Shown here: positions 7,904 to 16,447 of the stretch, one piece after another
How positions within the stretch are numbered: the stretch's first letter is position 1
Layout of the letters: every line of letters starts with the position of its first letter
DNA from: Eutrophocola sp964503965
Lineage (GTDB): Bacteria; Pseudomonadota; Gammaproteobacteria; Pseudomonadales; Pseudohongiellaceae
Assembly: GCA_964503965.1 (NCBI GenBank)
Contig: CAZDCK010000003.1
Span: forward strand, 86,796 to 150,795
Length of the DNA: 64,000 bases
Direction: 5' to 3'
The notes under the pieces: model-generated
The model's database searches: none
The model's input: the letters and a program-made list of their open reading frames with translations, nothing else
Told to the model about the DNA's origin: nothing
Position numbers and translations under genes: made by a program

Positions 7904-8494
7904 TCAGCGAGTGAAATGATAGATAGCATTCATGCCAAACAGGTTCGGGTGTAGTTTCATCAGGAAACTGCTGCGATTTTTGAAATCCACTACTGTTCTG
8001 TGCAGTATCCTGATATCACGATCCCTGCACAGGGTATCAAAATCCCGGATAGTACAATGATGGATGTTGGGTGTGTCATACCACTCGTAGGGCAGGGCAC
8101 TGGACTGTGGCATGTATCCACCTGTTAGTAGTTTCAGGCGATGGCGCCAGTAGGCAAAGTTCGGGAAAGTAATGATGCAGTTTCCCCCTATACGCAACAT
8201 CTCCTCCACCAGGATGTCCGGACGTTCCACGGTTTGCAGTGTCTGGGCAAGCAATACGGTGTCAAAACTGCCGGACTCAAAATTCGACAGCCCCTTGTTA
8301 AGGTCCTGCTCAATGACATTCACGCCAGCCTGCAGGCACAGATCTATATTGTCTTCATCGATTTCCAGGCCGCAGTCACTGATATTTTTTTTCTGCTTCA
8401 GGTAGGCAAGAAATTCTCCAGTACCACAACCCAGGTCGAGTACGCGTGAACCCGGCTGGATCCACTTCTGGATCATCTTAAGATCAGCTCTCAT
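7904..8494 (-). CDS. metW: Methionine biosynthesis protein MetW
   Basis: A 196-residue class I SAM-methyltransferase fold. GSRVLDLGCGTGEFLAYL near residues 20-37 is the SAM-binding loop; LAQTLQTVERP and ITFPNFAYWRHRLKLLTGG are MetW hallmarks. MetW works with MetX in methionine synthesis in many proteobacteria and is thought to aid or modulate the acyltransferase. The ATG at 8494 is chosen over the one at 8536: it has a strong GGGGGG purine block before it, starts MRADLKMIQ like known MetW proteins, and cuts the overlap with metX to 11 bp. Confidence 0.9.
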   Translation of the reverse strand: MRADLKMIQKWIQPGSRVLDLGCGTGEFLAYLKQKKNISDCGLEIDEDNIDLCLQAGVNVIEQDLNKGLSNFESGSFDTVLLAQTLQTVERPDILVEEMLRIGGNCIITFPNFAYWRHRLKLLTGGYMPQSSALPYEWYDTPNIHHCTIRDFDTLCRDRDIRILHRTVVDFKNRSSFLMKLHPNLFGMNAIYHFTR

Positions 8495-9701
8495 CAGCGT
8501 TTCCCCCCGGCATGGCTTCTTGTTCTGCAATGTCATTGGCGACTTTGCCCAGGTAGGATTTCAGTGCCTTGATATAACGGGGGATGGGCAGTAAAAATGC
8601 ATCATGCCCCTGGTCGGCTTCCACTTCCAGGTAACTGACTGGTTTGCGGGCCTTGAGCAGGACGTCAACAATTTCCCGGGAACGTTCCGGTGGAAAACGC
8701 CAGTCACTGGAAAAGGAGATCACCAGGAACTTGCATTGGCTGTCAGCAAAGGCTTTGCTCAGATCAAAGTCGTAATCTATGGCAGGATCGAAGTAATCCA
8801 GGGTCTTGGTGATAAGCAGGTATGTGTTGGCATCGAACTGGCTGGAGAATGTTTCACCCTTGTATTTCAGGTAGCTTTCCACCTGGAAATCGACGTCATA
8901 GCTGAAATTGAGTTTGCCTGAACGCAGGTCCCTGCCAAAATTTCCTTCAATGGCATCCTTGCCGAACTTGTCACGCATGGCGTTATCGGACAGGTAGGTA
9001 ACATGCCCCACCATCCTGGCCAGCATCAATCCTTTCTTTGGATAGGTGTTGTAATCGTAATAGCGCCCGGCATGAAAATCCGGATCGCTGGTAATCGACT
9101 GCCGTGCAATTTCGTTGAAAGCAATGTTCTGGGCAGACAGTTTTGGAGCAGCCGCAATGACGATGGCATGGTCAAGCCGATCCGGATAGGAAATGGCCCA
9201 GCGCATGACCTGCATACCGCCGAGACTTCCGCCGATGACTGCAGCCCATTTGTCGATGCCCAGGTGATCAGCAAGACGTGCCTGACTTTTTACCCAGTCT
9301 CTGACAGTTATGATTGGGAAATCAGGTCCAAAGGGTTTGCCGGTTTTCGGGTCGATGGAAGAGGGACCGGTACTGCCGGCACAGCCACCCAGGTTGTTCA
9401 GGCAGACAATATAAAAAGTGTTGGTATCAAATGCCTTGCCGGGGCCGATGCAGCATTCCCACCAGCCGGGTTTTTCCTTTTCATCTTCCGGGTTGTGGTA
9501 ACCGGCCGCGTGGTGATCACCACTCAGGGCATGGCAGATGAGGATGGCATTGGACTTGGCGGCATTGAGCTTGCCATAGGTTTCCACCATCAGGTCATAC
9601 TGTTCAATCACCTGCCCGCTGCGTAGCTCCAGCGGCTCATTAAAGTGGATAAGCTCTGGTGCAACGAGTCCGACAGAATCAGATGGAATGGTTTTCGCCA
9701 T
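8484..9701 (-). CDS. metX: Homoserine O-acyltransferase MetX
   Basis: A 405-residue alpha/beta-hydrolase. The nucleophile elbow GGSLGGMQ places Ser159; FSSDWRFPPERS carries the catalytic Asp and EADQGHDAFL the His. The protein acylates homoserine, committing it to methionine. Many gammaproteobacterial MetX proteins linked to metW use succinyl-CoA rather than acetyl-CoA; the donor cannot be decided here by reading alone. It lies 24 bp after yggT and overlaps metW. No SAM riboswitch is seen in the short upstream gap. Confidence 0.93.
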   Translation of the reverse strand: MAKTIPSDSVGLVAPELIHFNEPLELRSGQVIEQYDLMVETYGKLNAAKSNAILICHALSGDHHAAGYHNPEDEKEKPGWWECCIGPGKAFDTNTFYIVCLNNLGGCAGSTGPSSIDPKTGKPFGPDFPIITVRDWVKSQARLADHLGIDKWAAVIGGSLGGMQVMRWAISYPDRLDHAIVIAAAPKLSAQNIAFNEIARQSITSDPDFHAGRYYDYNTYPKKGLMLARMVGHVTYLSDNAMRDKFGKDAIEGNFGRDLRSGKLNFSYDVDFQVESYLKYKGETFSSQFDANTYLLITKTLDYFDPAIDYDFDLSKAFADSQCKFLVISFSSDWRFPPERSREIVDVLLKARKPVSYLEVEADQGHDAFLLPIPRYIKALKSYLGKVANDIAEQEAMPGGNADES

Positions 9702-9725
9702 AAATCAGCCCGTGAGCTGCTGCCC

Positions 9726-10328
9726 TTAAATTCCGATTACGAACATAGCGGCCTGACCTCCCAGTCCGAGGCCCTGTCGTAATGTGCCTACCAGCATGAT
9801 TTCGAGCACCTGGATGCCCAGAAAAATAAAAATCGGGGAGAGGTCGAGTCCACCAATCGGGGGAATCACTTTGCGGAATAAGGATTGAACCGGTTCGAGT
9901 AGCTGGTGGATCAGAATCAGGGCCGGGTTGCCGCTGTAAGGTGCAATCCAGCTGGCGATGACGGTAACCAGCAGGCCCCAGAAATAGATGTTCAGGATGT
10001 AGGAAACCATGCCAAGGAATGCCCAGCTGATCAGCGTGCCTATACCTGGCAGAATATAACCAGAAGCATAGATCATCAGGGCCGAAGCCAGTGTGCCCAT
10101 GACGAGAGCCACTAAAATCGTGGCAATATCAAAGTTCCGCCATGAGGGAATGACTTTGCGAAGGGGATTTAGTACCGGGGCGGTAATCTTGATTAGGGAC
10201 TGTGAAACCGGGTTATAAAAGTCGGCACGGGTCGCCTGCAGCAAAAATCGCAGCAACAGGGCAAGCATCAATACGTGCCCCAGTGTGTTAACAATCAACA
10301 CGATTACCTGTCCAAATGAGTCAGTCAT
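9726..10328 (-). CDS. YggT family integral membrane protein
   Basis: A 200-residue, very hydrophobic protein with two tandem YGGT domains. Each has a pair of membrane helices and the LRPIIxP-type loop, here SQSLIKITAPVLNPLRKVIP near 45-60 and LIHQLLEPVQSLFRKVIPP near 140-158. The family is tied to osmotic shock tolerance and division-site membrane organisation in some bacteria, but its activity is not known. The position between proC and metX is conserved in Pseudomonas. Confidence 0.88.
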   Translation of the reverse strand: MTDSFGQVIVLIVNTLGHVLMLALLLRFLLQATRADFYNPVSQSLIKITAPVLNPLRKVIPSWRNFDIATILVALVMGTLASALMIYASGYILPGIGTLISWAFLGMVSYILNIYFWGLLVTVIASWIAPYSGNPALILIHQLLEPVQSLFRKVIPPIGGLDLSPIFIFLGIQVLEIMLVGTLRQGLGLGGQAAMFVIGI

Positions 10329-10357
10329 TCACCTTTCCTGAATTCTGCGGATGAATC

Positions 10358-11194
10358 TTAGTCGTTTTTATTGTTTGCCGGCGCTGCCAGTTCTCTTGAG
10401 CGATCGGCGGCCTTTTCCAATGCGCGGGCAACCATAGCATTGAAATCCTCGAATGCAAACTGGTTCAATGCGGCTTCCGTGGTGCCTCCGGGAGAGGTAA
10501 CTCGACGGCGCAGTTCAGCAACATCCACATCACTGTGTATAGCTAGCTGGGCAGCCCCAAGGGCAGTTTGCTTGCACAGTATTTCGGCGGCTTCCTTTTC
10601 CAGCCCAAGTTGAACTGCCGCTTCCTGCATGGCTTCCATAAGCAGAAAGAAATACGCAGGACCAGATCCTGACAGGGCTGTAACGGCATCCATGTCGGTC
10701 TCGTCATCTACCCAGCAAACGATACCTACTGCACACAGTACAGACTCGGCGACGTTTTGCTGTTGTGTGCTCACATGGTTATTGCTGAACAGGGCGCTGG
10801 CGCCTTCACCGACAAGGGCCGGGGTGTTGGGCATGCAGCGGACGATGGCCTGGGCCGGGTGTGTCCAGTCCTGCAGGTTTGTCATGGAGATGCCAGCGGC
10901 AATGGAAACAAGCAGACAATCGTACTCAAGCAGGGAATCCCTGAGCGGCGCAAGTACATCAGCCATTACCTGTGGCTTAACAGCCAGGATAACTATGGAG
11001 CATGCGGCAATGACTTCATGGTTCTCAGTAGTGGTTTTGATACCATCACCGGCAAGACTCTCAAGACGTGATGCATCTGTATCTGACGCCCAGAGATTTT
11101 CTCCCTGCCAGCCTTTTGCGCGCAGTCCATTGATGAGTGCAGCGGCCATGTTGCCGGCACCGATGAAACCGATTGTTGGTTGAATGTCAGACAT
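10358..11194 (-). CDS. proC: Pyrroline-5-carboxylate reductase
   Basis: A 278-residue enzyme. TIGFIGAGNMAAALINGL at the N-terminus is the NADPH-binding Rossmann motif. ALSGSGPAYFFLLMEAMQE and RRRVTSPGGTTEAAL in the C-terminal half are the ProC signature. It reduces pyrroline-5-carboxylate to proline. The ATG at 11194 (MSDIQPTIGF) is preferred over an in-frame ATG 13 codons upstream because family proteins begin close to the Rossmann strand. The gene is part of the yggS-proC-yggT order common in proteobacteria. Confidence 0.93.
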   Translation of the reverse strand: MSDIQPTIGFIGAGNMAAALINGLRAKGWQGENLWASDTDASRLESLAGDGIKTTTENHEVIAACSIVILAVKPQVMADVLAPLRDSLLEYDCLLVSIAAGISMTNLQDWTHPAQAIVRCMPNTPALVGEGASALFSNNHVSTQQQNVAESVLCAVGIVCWVDDETDMDAVTALSGSGPAYFFLLMEAMQEAAVQLGLEKEAAEILCKQTALGAAQLAIHSDVDVAELRRRVTSPGGTTEAALNQFAFEDFNAMVARALEKAADRSRELAAPANNKND

Positions 11195-11327
11195 TCCGCC
11201 ATTGTACAGTATAGGACGCATCAGCACATTCAATCCGGTGGCCCGAAAGCTGGATGTTCAGACAGGACCGGTTGCAGGATACAGGGGAGAACCAGTTTGT
11301 CTGTTCCTGATAAGCGCAGACCGCCGC

Positions 11328-12032
11328 TCAGCGATTGACTATTTCCCGAGGGCCAAAAATATCAGTGCCAATACGTACAATCGTGGCACCTTCGGCTATG
11401 GCGGCTTCAAAATCATTACTCATGCCCATGGAGAGATGTTTGCAGGTGTCATGACCCCGGCTGATCAGCTCATCCCGTGCTTCACGCAATAGCCTGAAAT
11501 TCTGGCGCTGCCTGTCGACATCCCGGGTCGGCTCGGGGATCGACATCAACCCGGCAAGTTCCAGCCGTGGCAGTCCCGCGACAGATTCTGCCAGTGAAGG
11601 TAATGCCTCCAGGGTAACACCGGCCTTGCTGGCTTCATGACTGATATTAACCTGCAGCAGCACCTTGAGCGATGGTAACCCGGCAGGGCGCTGTTCACTC
11701 AATCGACGGGCGATTTTCTCCCGTTCGACAGAATGCACCCACTGGAAATACTCGGCGATGGCCCGGGTTTTATTGGACTGGATGGGGCCAATAAAATGCC
11801 AGGTCAATCCCAGGGCATCGAGTTGCTGGATCTTTTCAAGAGCTTCCTGCAGGTAGTTTTCACCGAAATGGACCTGGCCCGTTTCTGCAGCAATCCTGAC
11901 TTTTTCAGCAGCATGTGTTTTGCTGACAGCAAGCAATTGTACCGCCCCGTCACTTCGCGCATACTTCTTTTCACTGTCAGCTATCTGATGCCGAACTTTG
12001 TTCAGGTTCTCTGGTATGCTGTTTTTCATCAT
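11328..12032 (-). CDS. PLP homeostasis protein (YggS/PLPBP family)
   Basis: A 234-residue alanine-racemase-fold protein. LLAVSKTHAAEKV places the PLP-binding lysine at Lys38; HFGENYLQEALEKI, WHFIGPIQSNKTR and LSMGMSNDFEAAIAEGAT are the other family blocks. It binds pyridoxal phosphate without known enzyme activity and buffers the free PLP pool. It is transcribed away from pilT, with 53 bp between the two starts. Two adjacent ATG codons at the start make the exact N-terminus uncertain by one residue. Confidence 0.93.
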   Translation of the reverse strand: MMKNSIPENLNKVRHQIADSEKKYARSDGAVQLLAVSKTHAAEKVRIAAETGQVHFGENYLQEALEKIQQLDALGLTWHFIGPIQSNKTRAIAEYFQWVHSVEREKIARRLSEQRPAGLPSLKVLLQVNISHEASKAGVTLEALPSLAESVAGLPRLELAGLMSIPEPTRDVDRQRQNFRLLREARDELISRGHDTCKHLSMGMSNDFEAAIAEGATIVRIGTDIFGPREIVNR

Positions 12033-12044
12033 CAGGATTGGTAA

Positions 12045-12071
12045 TTGTTCAGACGCTTATCTGATTATAAA
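12045..12071 (+). promoter_or_regulatory. Possible pilT promoter
   Basis: TTGTTC at 12045-12050 and TATAAA at 12066-12071 are spaced by 15 bases (16 if the -35 is read as ATTGTT). They lie in the short divergent gap just before pilT. The spacing is short, so this is tentative. Confidence 0.35.
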
Positions 12072-12085
12072 GGGCAGAATCGATT

Positions 12086-13120
12086 ATGAATATTCAGGAA
12101 CTTCTTAATTTCAGCGTACAACAGGGGGCCTCTGACCTCCATGTCACTGCTGGCATGCCGCCGCTTATTCGTGTTGACGGAGATATTCGCCGTATCAATG
12201 TGGATCCAATGGACCATAAGGAAGTCCATGGGCTCATCTATGAAATCATGAATGACAAGCAGCGTAAGGATTACGAAGAGTTTCTTGAGTCAGATTTCTC
12301 TTTCGAAATTCCCGGTCTGGCCCGTTTCAGGGTAAATGCATTTGTGCAGAACCGTGGCGCGGCGGCGGTATTTCGTACCATTCCATCCAAGGTGCTGACC
12401 ATGGAGCAACTGGGCATGGGTGATGTGTTCAGGAAAGTCTCTGAAAATGCTCGCGGCCTCGTGGCAGTGACAGGGCCCACCGGTTCCGGTAAATCTACAA
12501 CCCTGGCAGCGATGATTGATTACATCAACAGTAATTTTTACCACCATATCCTGACCATTGAAGATCCCATCGAATTTGTTCACGACAGCAAGAAGTCCCT
12601 GATTAACCAGCGTGAGGTCCACAGGGATACCCATGGATTCAACGAGGCACTGCGTTCAGCATTGCGTGAAGACCCCGACATCATCCTTGTGGGTGAGTTG
12701 CGTGACCTGGAAACCATTCGTCTGGCACTGACAGCTGCAGAAACGGGTCACCTTGTTTTCGGCACCCTGCATACCACCTCTGCCGCCAAAACCATTGACC
12801 GTATTGTTGACGTCTTTCCGGCGGCGGAAAAAGCCATGGTACGTTCCATGCTCTCGGAATCCCTGCAGGCGGTTATCAGTCAGACGCTGCTGAAAAAAGT
12901 TGGCGGCGGTCGAGTAGCTGCCCATGAGATCATGATTGGTACGTCTGCTATCCGTAACCTGATCAGGGAAGACAAGATCGCCCAGATGTATTCGGCTATC
13001 CAGACTGGTCAGTCTGTTGGCATGCAGACTCTTGACCAGTGTCTTAAAACCCTGGTTCAAAAAGGGTTGGTGGATCGCAAGGAAGCCCAGCACAAAGCGA
13101 AAGACGGCGACCAGATCTGA
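12086..13120 (+). CDS. pilT: Type IV pilus retraction ATPase PilT
   Basis: A 344-residue GspE/PilT secretion ATPase. Walker A is GPTGSGKST at 130-138; the Asp box (EDPIEFVH), the Walker B region (REDPDIILVGELRD) and the His box (GHLVFGTLHTTSAAKTIDR) follow. C-terminal AIRNLIREDKIAQMYSAIQTG is the PilT-specific AIRNLIRE motif. The hexamer powers pilus retraction and twitching motility at the inner membrane. The usual partner pilU does not follow; the next gene is ruvX on the other strand. Confidence 0.96.
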   Translation: MNIQELLNFSVQQGASDLHVTAGMPPLIRVDGDIRRINVDPMDHKEVHGLIYEIMNDKQRKDYEEFLESDFSFEIPGLARFRVNAFVQNRGAAAVFRTIPSKVLTMEQLGMGDVFRKVSENARGLVAVTGPTGSGKSTTLAAMIDYINSNFYHHILTIEDPIEFVHDSKKSLINQREVHRDTHGFNEALRSALREDPDIILVGELRDLETIRLALTAAETGHLVFGTLHTTSAAKTIDRIVDVFPAAEKAMVRSMLSESLQAVISQTLLKKVGGGRVAAHEIMIGTSAIRNLIREDKIAQMYSAIQTGQSVGMQTLDQCLKTLVQKGLVDRKEAQHKAKDGDQI

Positions 13121-13266
13121 TATCACCCTTCAGGACCTGGTCTATCATGTAACAGCTGACAAACGGTATCGGCTTGCACTGGAAGAATTTACCTGCCGGG
13201 AATTCATTTCATTGACGCAAGGCAATGAAGGAAGTCGCGATCTGCCGGTAGGAATCGGAACAGGCA

Positions 13267-13677
13267 TCAGCTATTGTCGGCCAGCCAGGATTCCAGAATC
13301 AATTGTGCTGCCAGAGAGTCCACTTCAGCCCTTTCATTGAATTTTCGGCCGCCGGCTTCCGCATTACTGCGGCTGATGTTACGCGCCTCCCTCGTGCTGA
13401 GTCTTTCATCCATACCGAAACAGGGAATGTTGAAACGCTCGCCCAATATTTCGGAAAACTCCCTCGTCTTAACCGTCATATCACTCTCGCTGCCGTCCAT
13501 GTTGTAAGGCATGCCGATTACAAGCGCATCGGGTTTCCATTGTTTAACCACTTTATCGAGTGAGTCCCAGTCAGGTGTCCCGTTTTTTACCGGGATTACC
13601 GGAAGGGTTGTGGCTGTGCCGGTAATGGTCTGACCAACGGCCAGACCCATTTTTCGGGTGCCGTAATCGATACACAA
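13267..13677 (-). CDS. ruvX: Holliday junction resolvase-like / pre-16S rRNA nuclease YqgF
   Basis: An RNase H-like fold protein. CIDYGTRKMGLAVGQ holds the first catalytic aspartate, VIGMPYNMDGSES the middle strand, GMDERLSTREA the conserved Glu, and AEVDSLAAQLILESW the last Asp. The family processes the 5' end of 16S rRNA. The coordinates use a TTG start, which cuts the first strand short. The frame stays open upstream to a stop at 13714-13716 and codes for ATIQTLLCIDYGT without any ATG, GTG or TTG. The true start may be a rare codon such as CTG at 13701. It follows algH directly, as in Pseudomonas. Confidence 0.85.
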   Translation of the reverse strand: MCIDYGTRKMGLAVGQTITGTATTLPVIPVKNGTPDWDSLDKVVKQWKPDALVIGMPYNMDGSESDMTVKTREFSEILGERFNIPCFGMDERLSTREARNISRSNAEAGGRKFNERAEVDSLAAQLILESWLADNS

Positions 13678-13713
13678 GAGGGTCTGGATGGTAGCGTTCA
13701 GGATAGTCTGCCT

Positions 13714-14280
13714 TTAACTGTGACCGACATCGGTGGTGAGCTGGTCCATCGTAAACCCCAGTGCTGCCACTGCCATGTCCGGCTTGTGTTCAAAGTCACG
13801 GGAGAAAATAATGTCTTTGCTGGCAGGGCAGGTGATCCACGCATTGTCTGCAATTTCCTGCTCCAGCTGTCCCGGACTCCAGCCAGAACAGCCCAGGGCA
13901 ACCAGGTAGTTCTCGGGGCCTTCACCGCGACTGATATCAGCAAGAATGTCCCTTGATGTGGTGATACGGATTTCATCGGTAACCTTCAGGGTTGACTGCC
14001 AGTCCCGGTCGGCATCATGCAGAATAAAACCCTTGTCTGTTTCTACAGGACCCCCTGACAGAACAATCTGTTCGGCACTTTCAGGACGCTGCACTTCGAT
14101 ATCCAGTTGGCTGAAAATTTCATCCAGTTTAATTTCCAGGGGTAGATTGACGACGATACCCAGGGCCCCTTCATCATTATGCTGCCACATGTACACGACA
14201 GTGTGGCCAAAATAGGACCCACTGAGTTGCGGCATGGCAATCAGGAACTGGTTTGTCAGGTTTAACTTGTCGTCACTCAT
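13714..14280 (-). CDS. algH: YqgE/AlgH family protein
   Basis: A 188-residue protein beginning MSDDKLNLTNQFLIAMPQL and continuing SYFGHTVVYMWQHNDEGALG, both typical of YqgE/AlgH (DUF179). LSGGPVETDKGFILH and GCSGWSPGQLEQEI are further family blocks. The family was linked to alginate regulation in Pseudomonas, but its biochemical function is unknown. A longer open frame runs upstream into tonB, but the ATG at 14280 matches family N-termini. It lies between tonB and ruvX, the Pseudomonas order. Confidence 0.92.
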   Translation of the reverse strand: MSDDKLNLTNQFLIAMPQLSGSYFGHTVVYMWQHNDEGALGIVVNLPLEIKLDEIFSQLDIEVQRPESAEQIVLSGGPVETDKGFILHDADRDWQSTLKVTDEIRITTSRDILADISRGEGPENYLVALGCSGWSPGQLEQEIADNAWITCPASKDIIFSRDFEHKPDMAVAALGFTMDQLTTDVGHS

Positions 14281-14359
14281 GGTCAGGGAATAATTTTCGT
14301 TGGCGTGATTGTAATATTGGGGTGAAAGAGATCGTTTCAATGTCAGGAATTCGAACGAG

Positions 14360-15244
14360 TTAGAAAGTACTGAAAGAATCTCCCTGCTTGAACTGCCAGG
14401 TTCTAATAATATCCAGAATATCGGCCTCCTGTCGAAGATCCGGGGGGAAGGGATCAAACGGGGCAGCCAGGTGAACAATCCGGATGGCGGACTCATCCAG
14501 AATGCGATGACCGGAAGAACTGAGAACGCGCACATCGGCGACTGAGCCGTTAGCACGTACCGATACCAGCAGGCGAAGATTTCCGTAAATTCTGTCAGCA
14601 CTGGCCTGGGCAGGATAGTTAAGGTTGCCTACAGCCTCGACCTTCTTGCGCCAGTTGTCCAGGTAGAGAGCATCCCTTGCTTTTTGTGTAGAAGCCGATG
14701 AGATGGTGTAACGGCGGGGACGTTTGGCGTAAGCCTGTCGACGGATATCCAGCTGTGCCTGGAGGCTGGCCAGGCGATCATTGATTTCACTTTCGGTCAG
14801 GTTCTCCTGGGGACGGTCATTACTGTCAATGAAAGCCTCGTCGGGAATTTCCTCGTTCACCTGTTCAGGTGATTGTGCGGTGCTGCTCAGTACCTGCTGT
14901 CCCTGTTCTTGTTCTGCTGGAGAGTTTCCCCTGTATGGCTGGACATCCTGTATGACACTTTCATTGAACCGCGACTGGACAGGTGTGCCAGGAGCCGCTT
15001 TTTCTTCCAGTGTGCCGCTGCCTTGCTGGTTCTCCTGGGCCAGAAAGTCCGGGTCATCGGGAGCTTCCTGGCTTGTGTACTGGGCGAGAGTAATCTCAAG
15101 GGACGTACTGTTGTTGACCTGCTCCAGAATCTCGAACCCAACGCCCAGAATGAGGACGACATGAATGCATACGGATACGAACATGGTGAAGCCGAAGCGT
15201 TCATTGGCCAGTTGGGTGGCTTCAGTGGAAACGGCTGTACTCAT
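14360..15244 (-). CDS. TonB-family energy transducer
   Basis: A 294-residue protein. One N-terminal membrane helix (FTMFVSVCIHVVLILGVGF, about 19-37) is followed by a long Gln/Glu/Pro-rich periplasmic linker. The C-terminal TonB domain has YPAQASADRIYGNLRLLVSV and SSGHRILDESAIRIVHLAAPF. Such proteins couple the inner-membrane proton gradient to outer-membrane receptors or, for the homologue at this locus in Pseudomonas (TonB3 region), to pilus-related functions. No exbB or exbD is adjacent. The gene lies 37 bp after gshB. Confidence 0.87.
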   Translation of the reverse strand: MSTAVSTEATQLANERFGFTMFVSVCIHVVLILGVGFEILEQVNNSTSLEITLAQYTSQEAPDDPDFLAQENQQGSGTLEEKAAPGTPVQSRFNESVIQDVQPYRGNSPAEQEQGQQVLSSTAQSPEQVNEEIPDEAFIDSNDRPQENLTESEINDRLASLQAQLDIRRQAYAKRPRRYTISSASTQKARDALYLDNWRKKVEAVGNLNYPAQASADRIYGNLRLLVSVRANGSVADVRVLSSSGHRILDESAIRIVHLAAPFDPFPPDLRQEADILDIIRTWQFKQGDSFSTF

Positions 15245-15281
15245 TGGTTCAGGGAATCGCTTGCCTGGTGTTGTTGCGGAT

Positions 15282-16238
15282 TCAGTTTCTCAGCTTAAGT
15301 GTAGATTCTATGCAGTTCATCAGGTCGCCGGCAATATCAAGACCAAAGGCTTCATCCAGCTCGCGCACACAGGTTGGACTGGTGACATTCACTTCGGTCA
15401 GGTAATCACCGATGACATCGATACCAACGAAATATAAACCATGGGCCTTGAGAGTAGGGCCGATCTGTTCACAAATCCAGCGATCCCTGTCTGTCAGCTC
15501 CACACCCTTGGCGGTACCGCCCGCAGCCAGGTTGCCACGGGTCTCATTTTTAGCTGGTAGTCGGGCAAGGGCATAGCCCACTGATTCTCCATTGATCATG
15601 AGAATACGTTTGTCACCACTGGTGATTTCAGGAATGAATGTCTGGGCCATAATCTGGCGGCCACCATATTCTGTCAGTGTTTCAATAATCACGCTGACAT
15701 TCGGGTCGCCCGGCTTGATACGGAATACACCTGTCCCCCCCATACCATCCAGGGGTTTGAAGATGACGTCACCATGGGTTTGGTAAAAGTCCACCAAAAG
15801 GTCCTTGTCACGGGTTACCAGTACAGGAGTACAGCACTCCTGGAATAATGTCGCGCTGACCTTTTCGTTGAAATCCCGAAGTGCCTGGGGCCTGTTGATC
15901 ACAAGAACACCTTCACGTTCAGCCTGTTCGAGTATATAGGTGCTATAGATATATTCGCGGTTGAAGGGCGGATCCTTGCGCATGAGAATCACATCCATTT
16001 CCGCCAGGGATGTGCGTTTCTGCGGCCCCATTGTGAACCAGTCGTCGGGATCCATCTTCACGCTCAGGTCATGCATGAGTCCCATGGCCTTTCCATTATC
16101 AAGGTATAGGCTGCGTTGTTCCAGGTAATGAAGTGACCAGCCCCTTTTCCGGGCGGCTTCAAGCATCGCCAGGGTTGTGTCTTTTTTGAAATTAATGGCC
16201 TGGATGGGATCCATCACAACGGCAAGTTTGATACTCAT
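15282..16238 (-). CDS. gshB: Glutathione synthetase
   Basis: A 318-residue ATP-grasp enzyme. VVMDPIQAINFKKDTTLAML at the start, MRKDPPFNREYIYSTY near 110, VFKPLDGMGGTGVFRI near 178 and EVNVTSPTCVRELD near 280 are all GshB blocks. It joins glycine to gamma-glutamylcysteine. gshA, the first enzyme, is in the same window at 40.4-42.0 kb but in a different operon. An extended -10 promoter lies 43-51 bases upstream. The last gene before the divergent membrane protein. Confidence 0.96.
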   Translation of the reverse strand: MSIKLAVVMDPIQAINFKKDTTLAMLEAARKRGWSLHYLEQRSLYLDNGKAMGLMHDLSVKMDPDDWFTMGPQKRTSLAEMDVILMRKDPPFNREYIYSTYILEQAEREGVLVINRPQALRDFNEKVSATLFQECCTPVLVTRDKDLLVDFYQTHGDVIFKPLDGMGGTGVFRIKPGDPNVSVIIETLTEYGGRQIMAQTFIPEITSGDKRILMINGESVGYALARLPAKNETRGNLAAGGTAKGVELTDRDRWICEQIGPTLKAHGLYFVGIDVIGDYLTEVNVTSPTCVRELDEAFGLDIAGDLMNCIESTLKLRN

Positions 16239-16280
16239 CTTCCCCCCGAAGGACCTTGGCCCCCTGAATGAACCCGAAAG

Positions 16281-16289
16281 ATTATAGCA
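16281..16289 (-). promoter_or_regulatory. Extended -10 promoter of gshB
   Basis: On the minus strand the sequence is TGCTATAAT, a perfect extended -10 element. There is no good -35. It should start transcription near 16274, about 36 bases before the gshB ATG. Confidence 0.65.
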
Positions 16290-16395
16290 AAACGGGTTCG
16301 GGTTAAATATTTAACTGATACAGGAATCAACCTGTTTAAACTGGTAGGGCAAACCTTTTGTCGGTGATATGGCATGTCCCGATAGCCGTAATCTC

Positions 16396-16404
16396 TGCTA
16401 CAAT
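16396..16404 (+). promoter_or_regulatory. Extended -10 promoter of the small membrane protein gene
   Basis: TGCTACAAT fits an extended -10 element. A start near 16411 would leave about 37 bases before the TTG at 16448 and would exclude more upstream start codons. Confidence 0.55.
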
Positions 16405-16447
16405 GCCGCCGACTTTTTATCCACTACTATCCCGGAAGGAAATTCCG

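Noticed and set aside
9702..9725. SAM riboswitch before metX
   Set aside because: Only 24 bases separate yggT from metX, too short for any SAM riboswitch.
13208..13229. Terminator between pilT and ruvX
   Set aside because: TTCATTG-N8-CAATGAA is a weak AT-rich stem without a T run; it could be chance.
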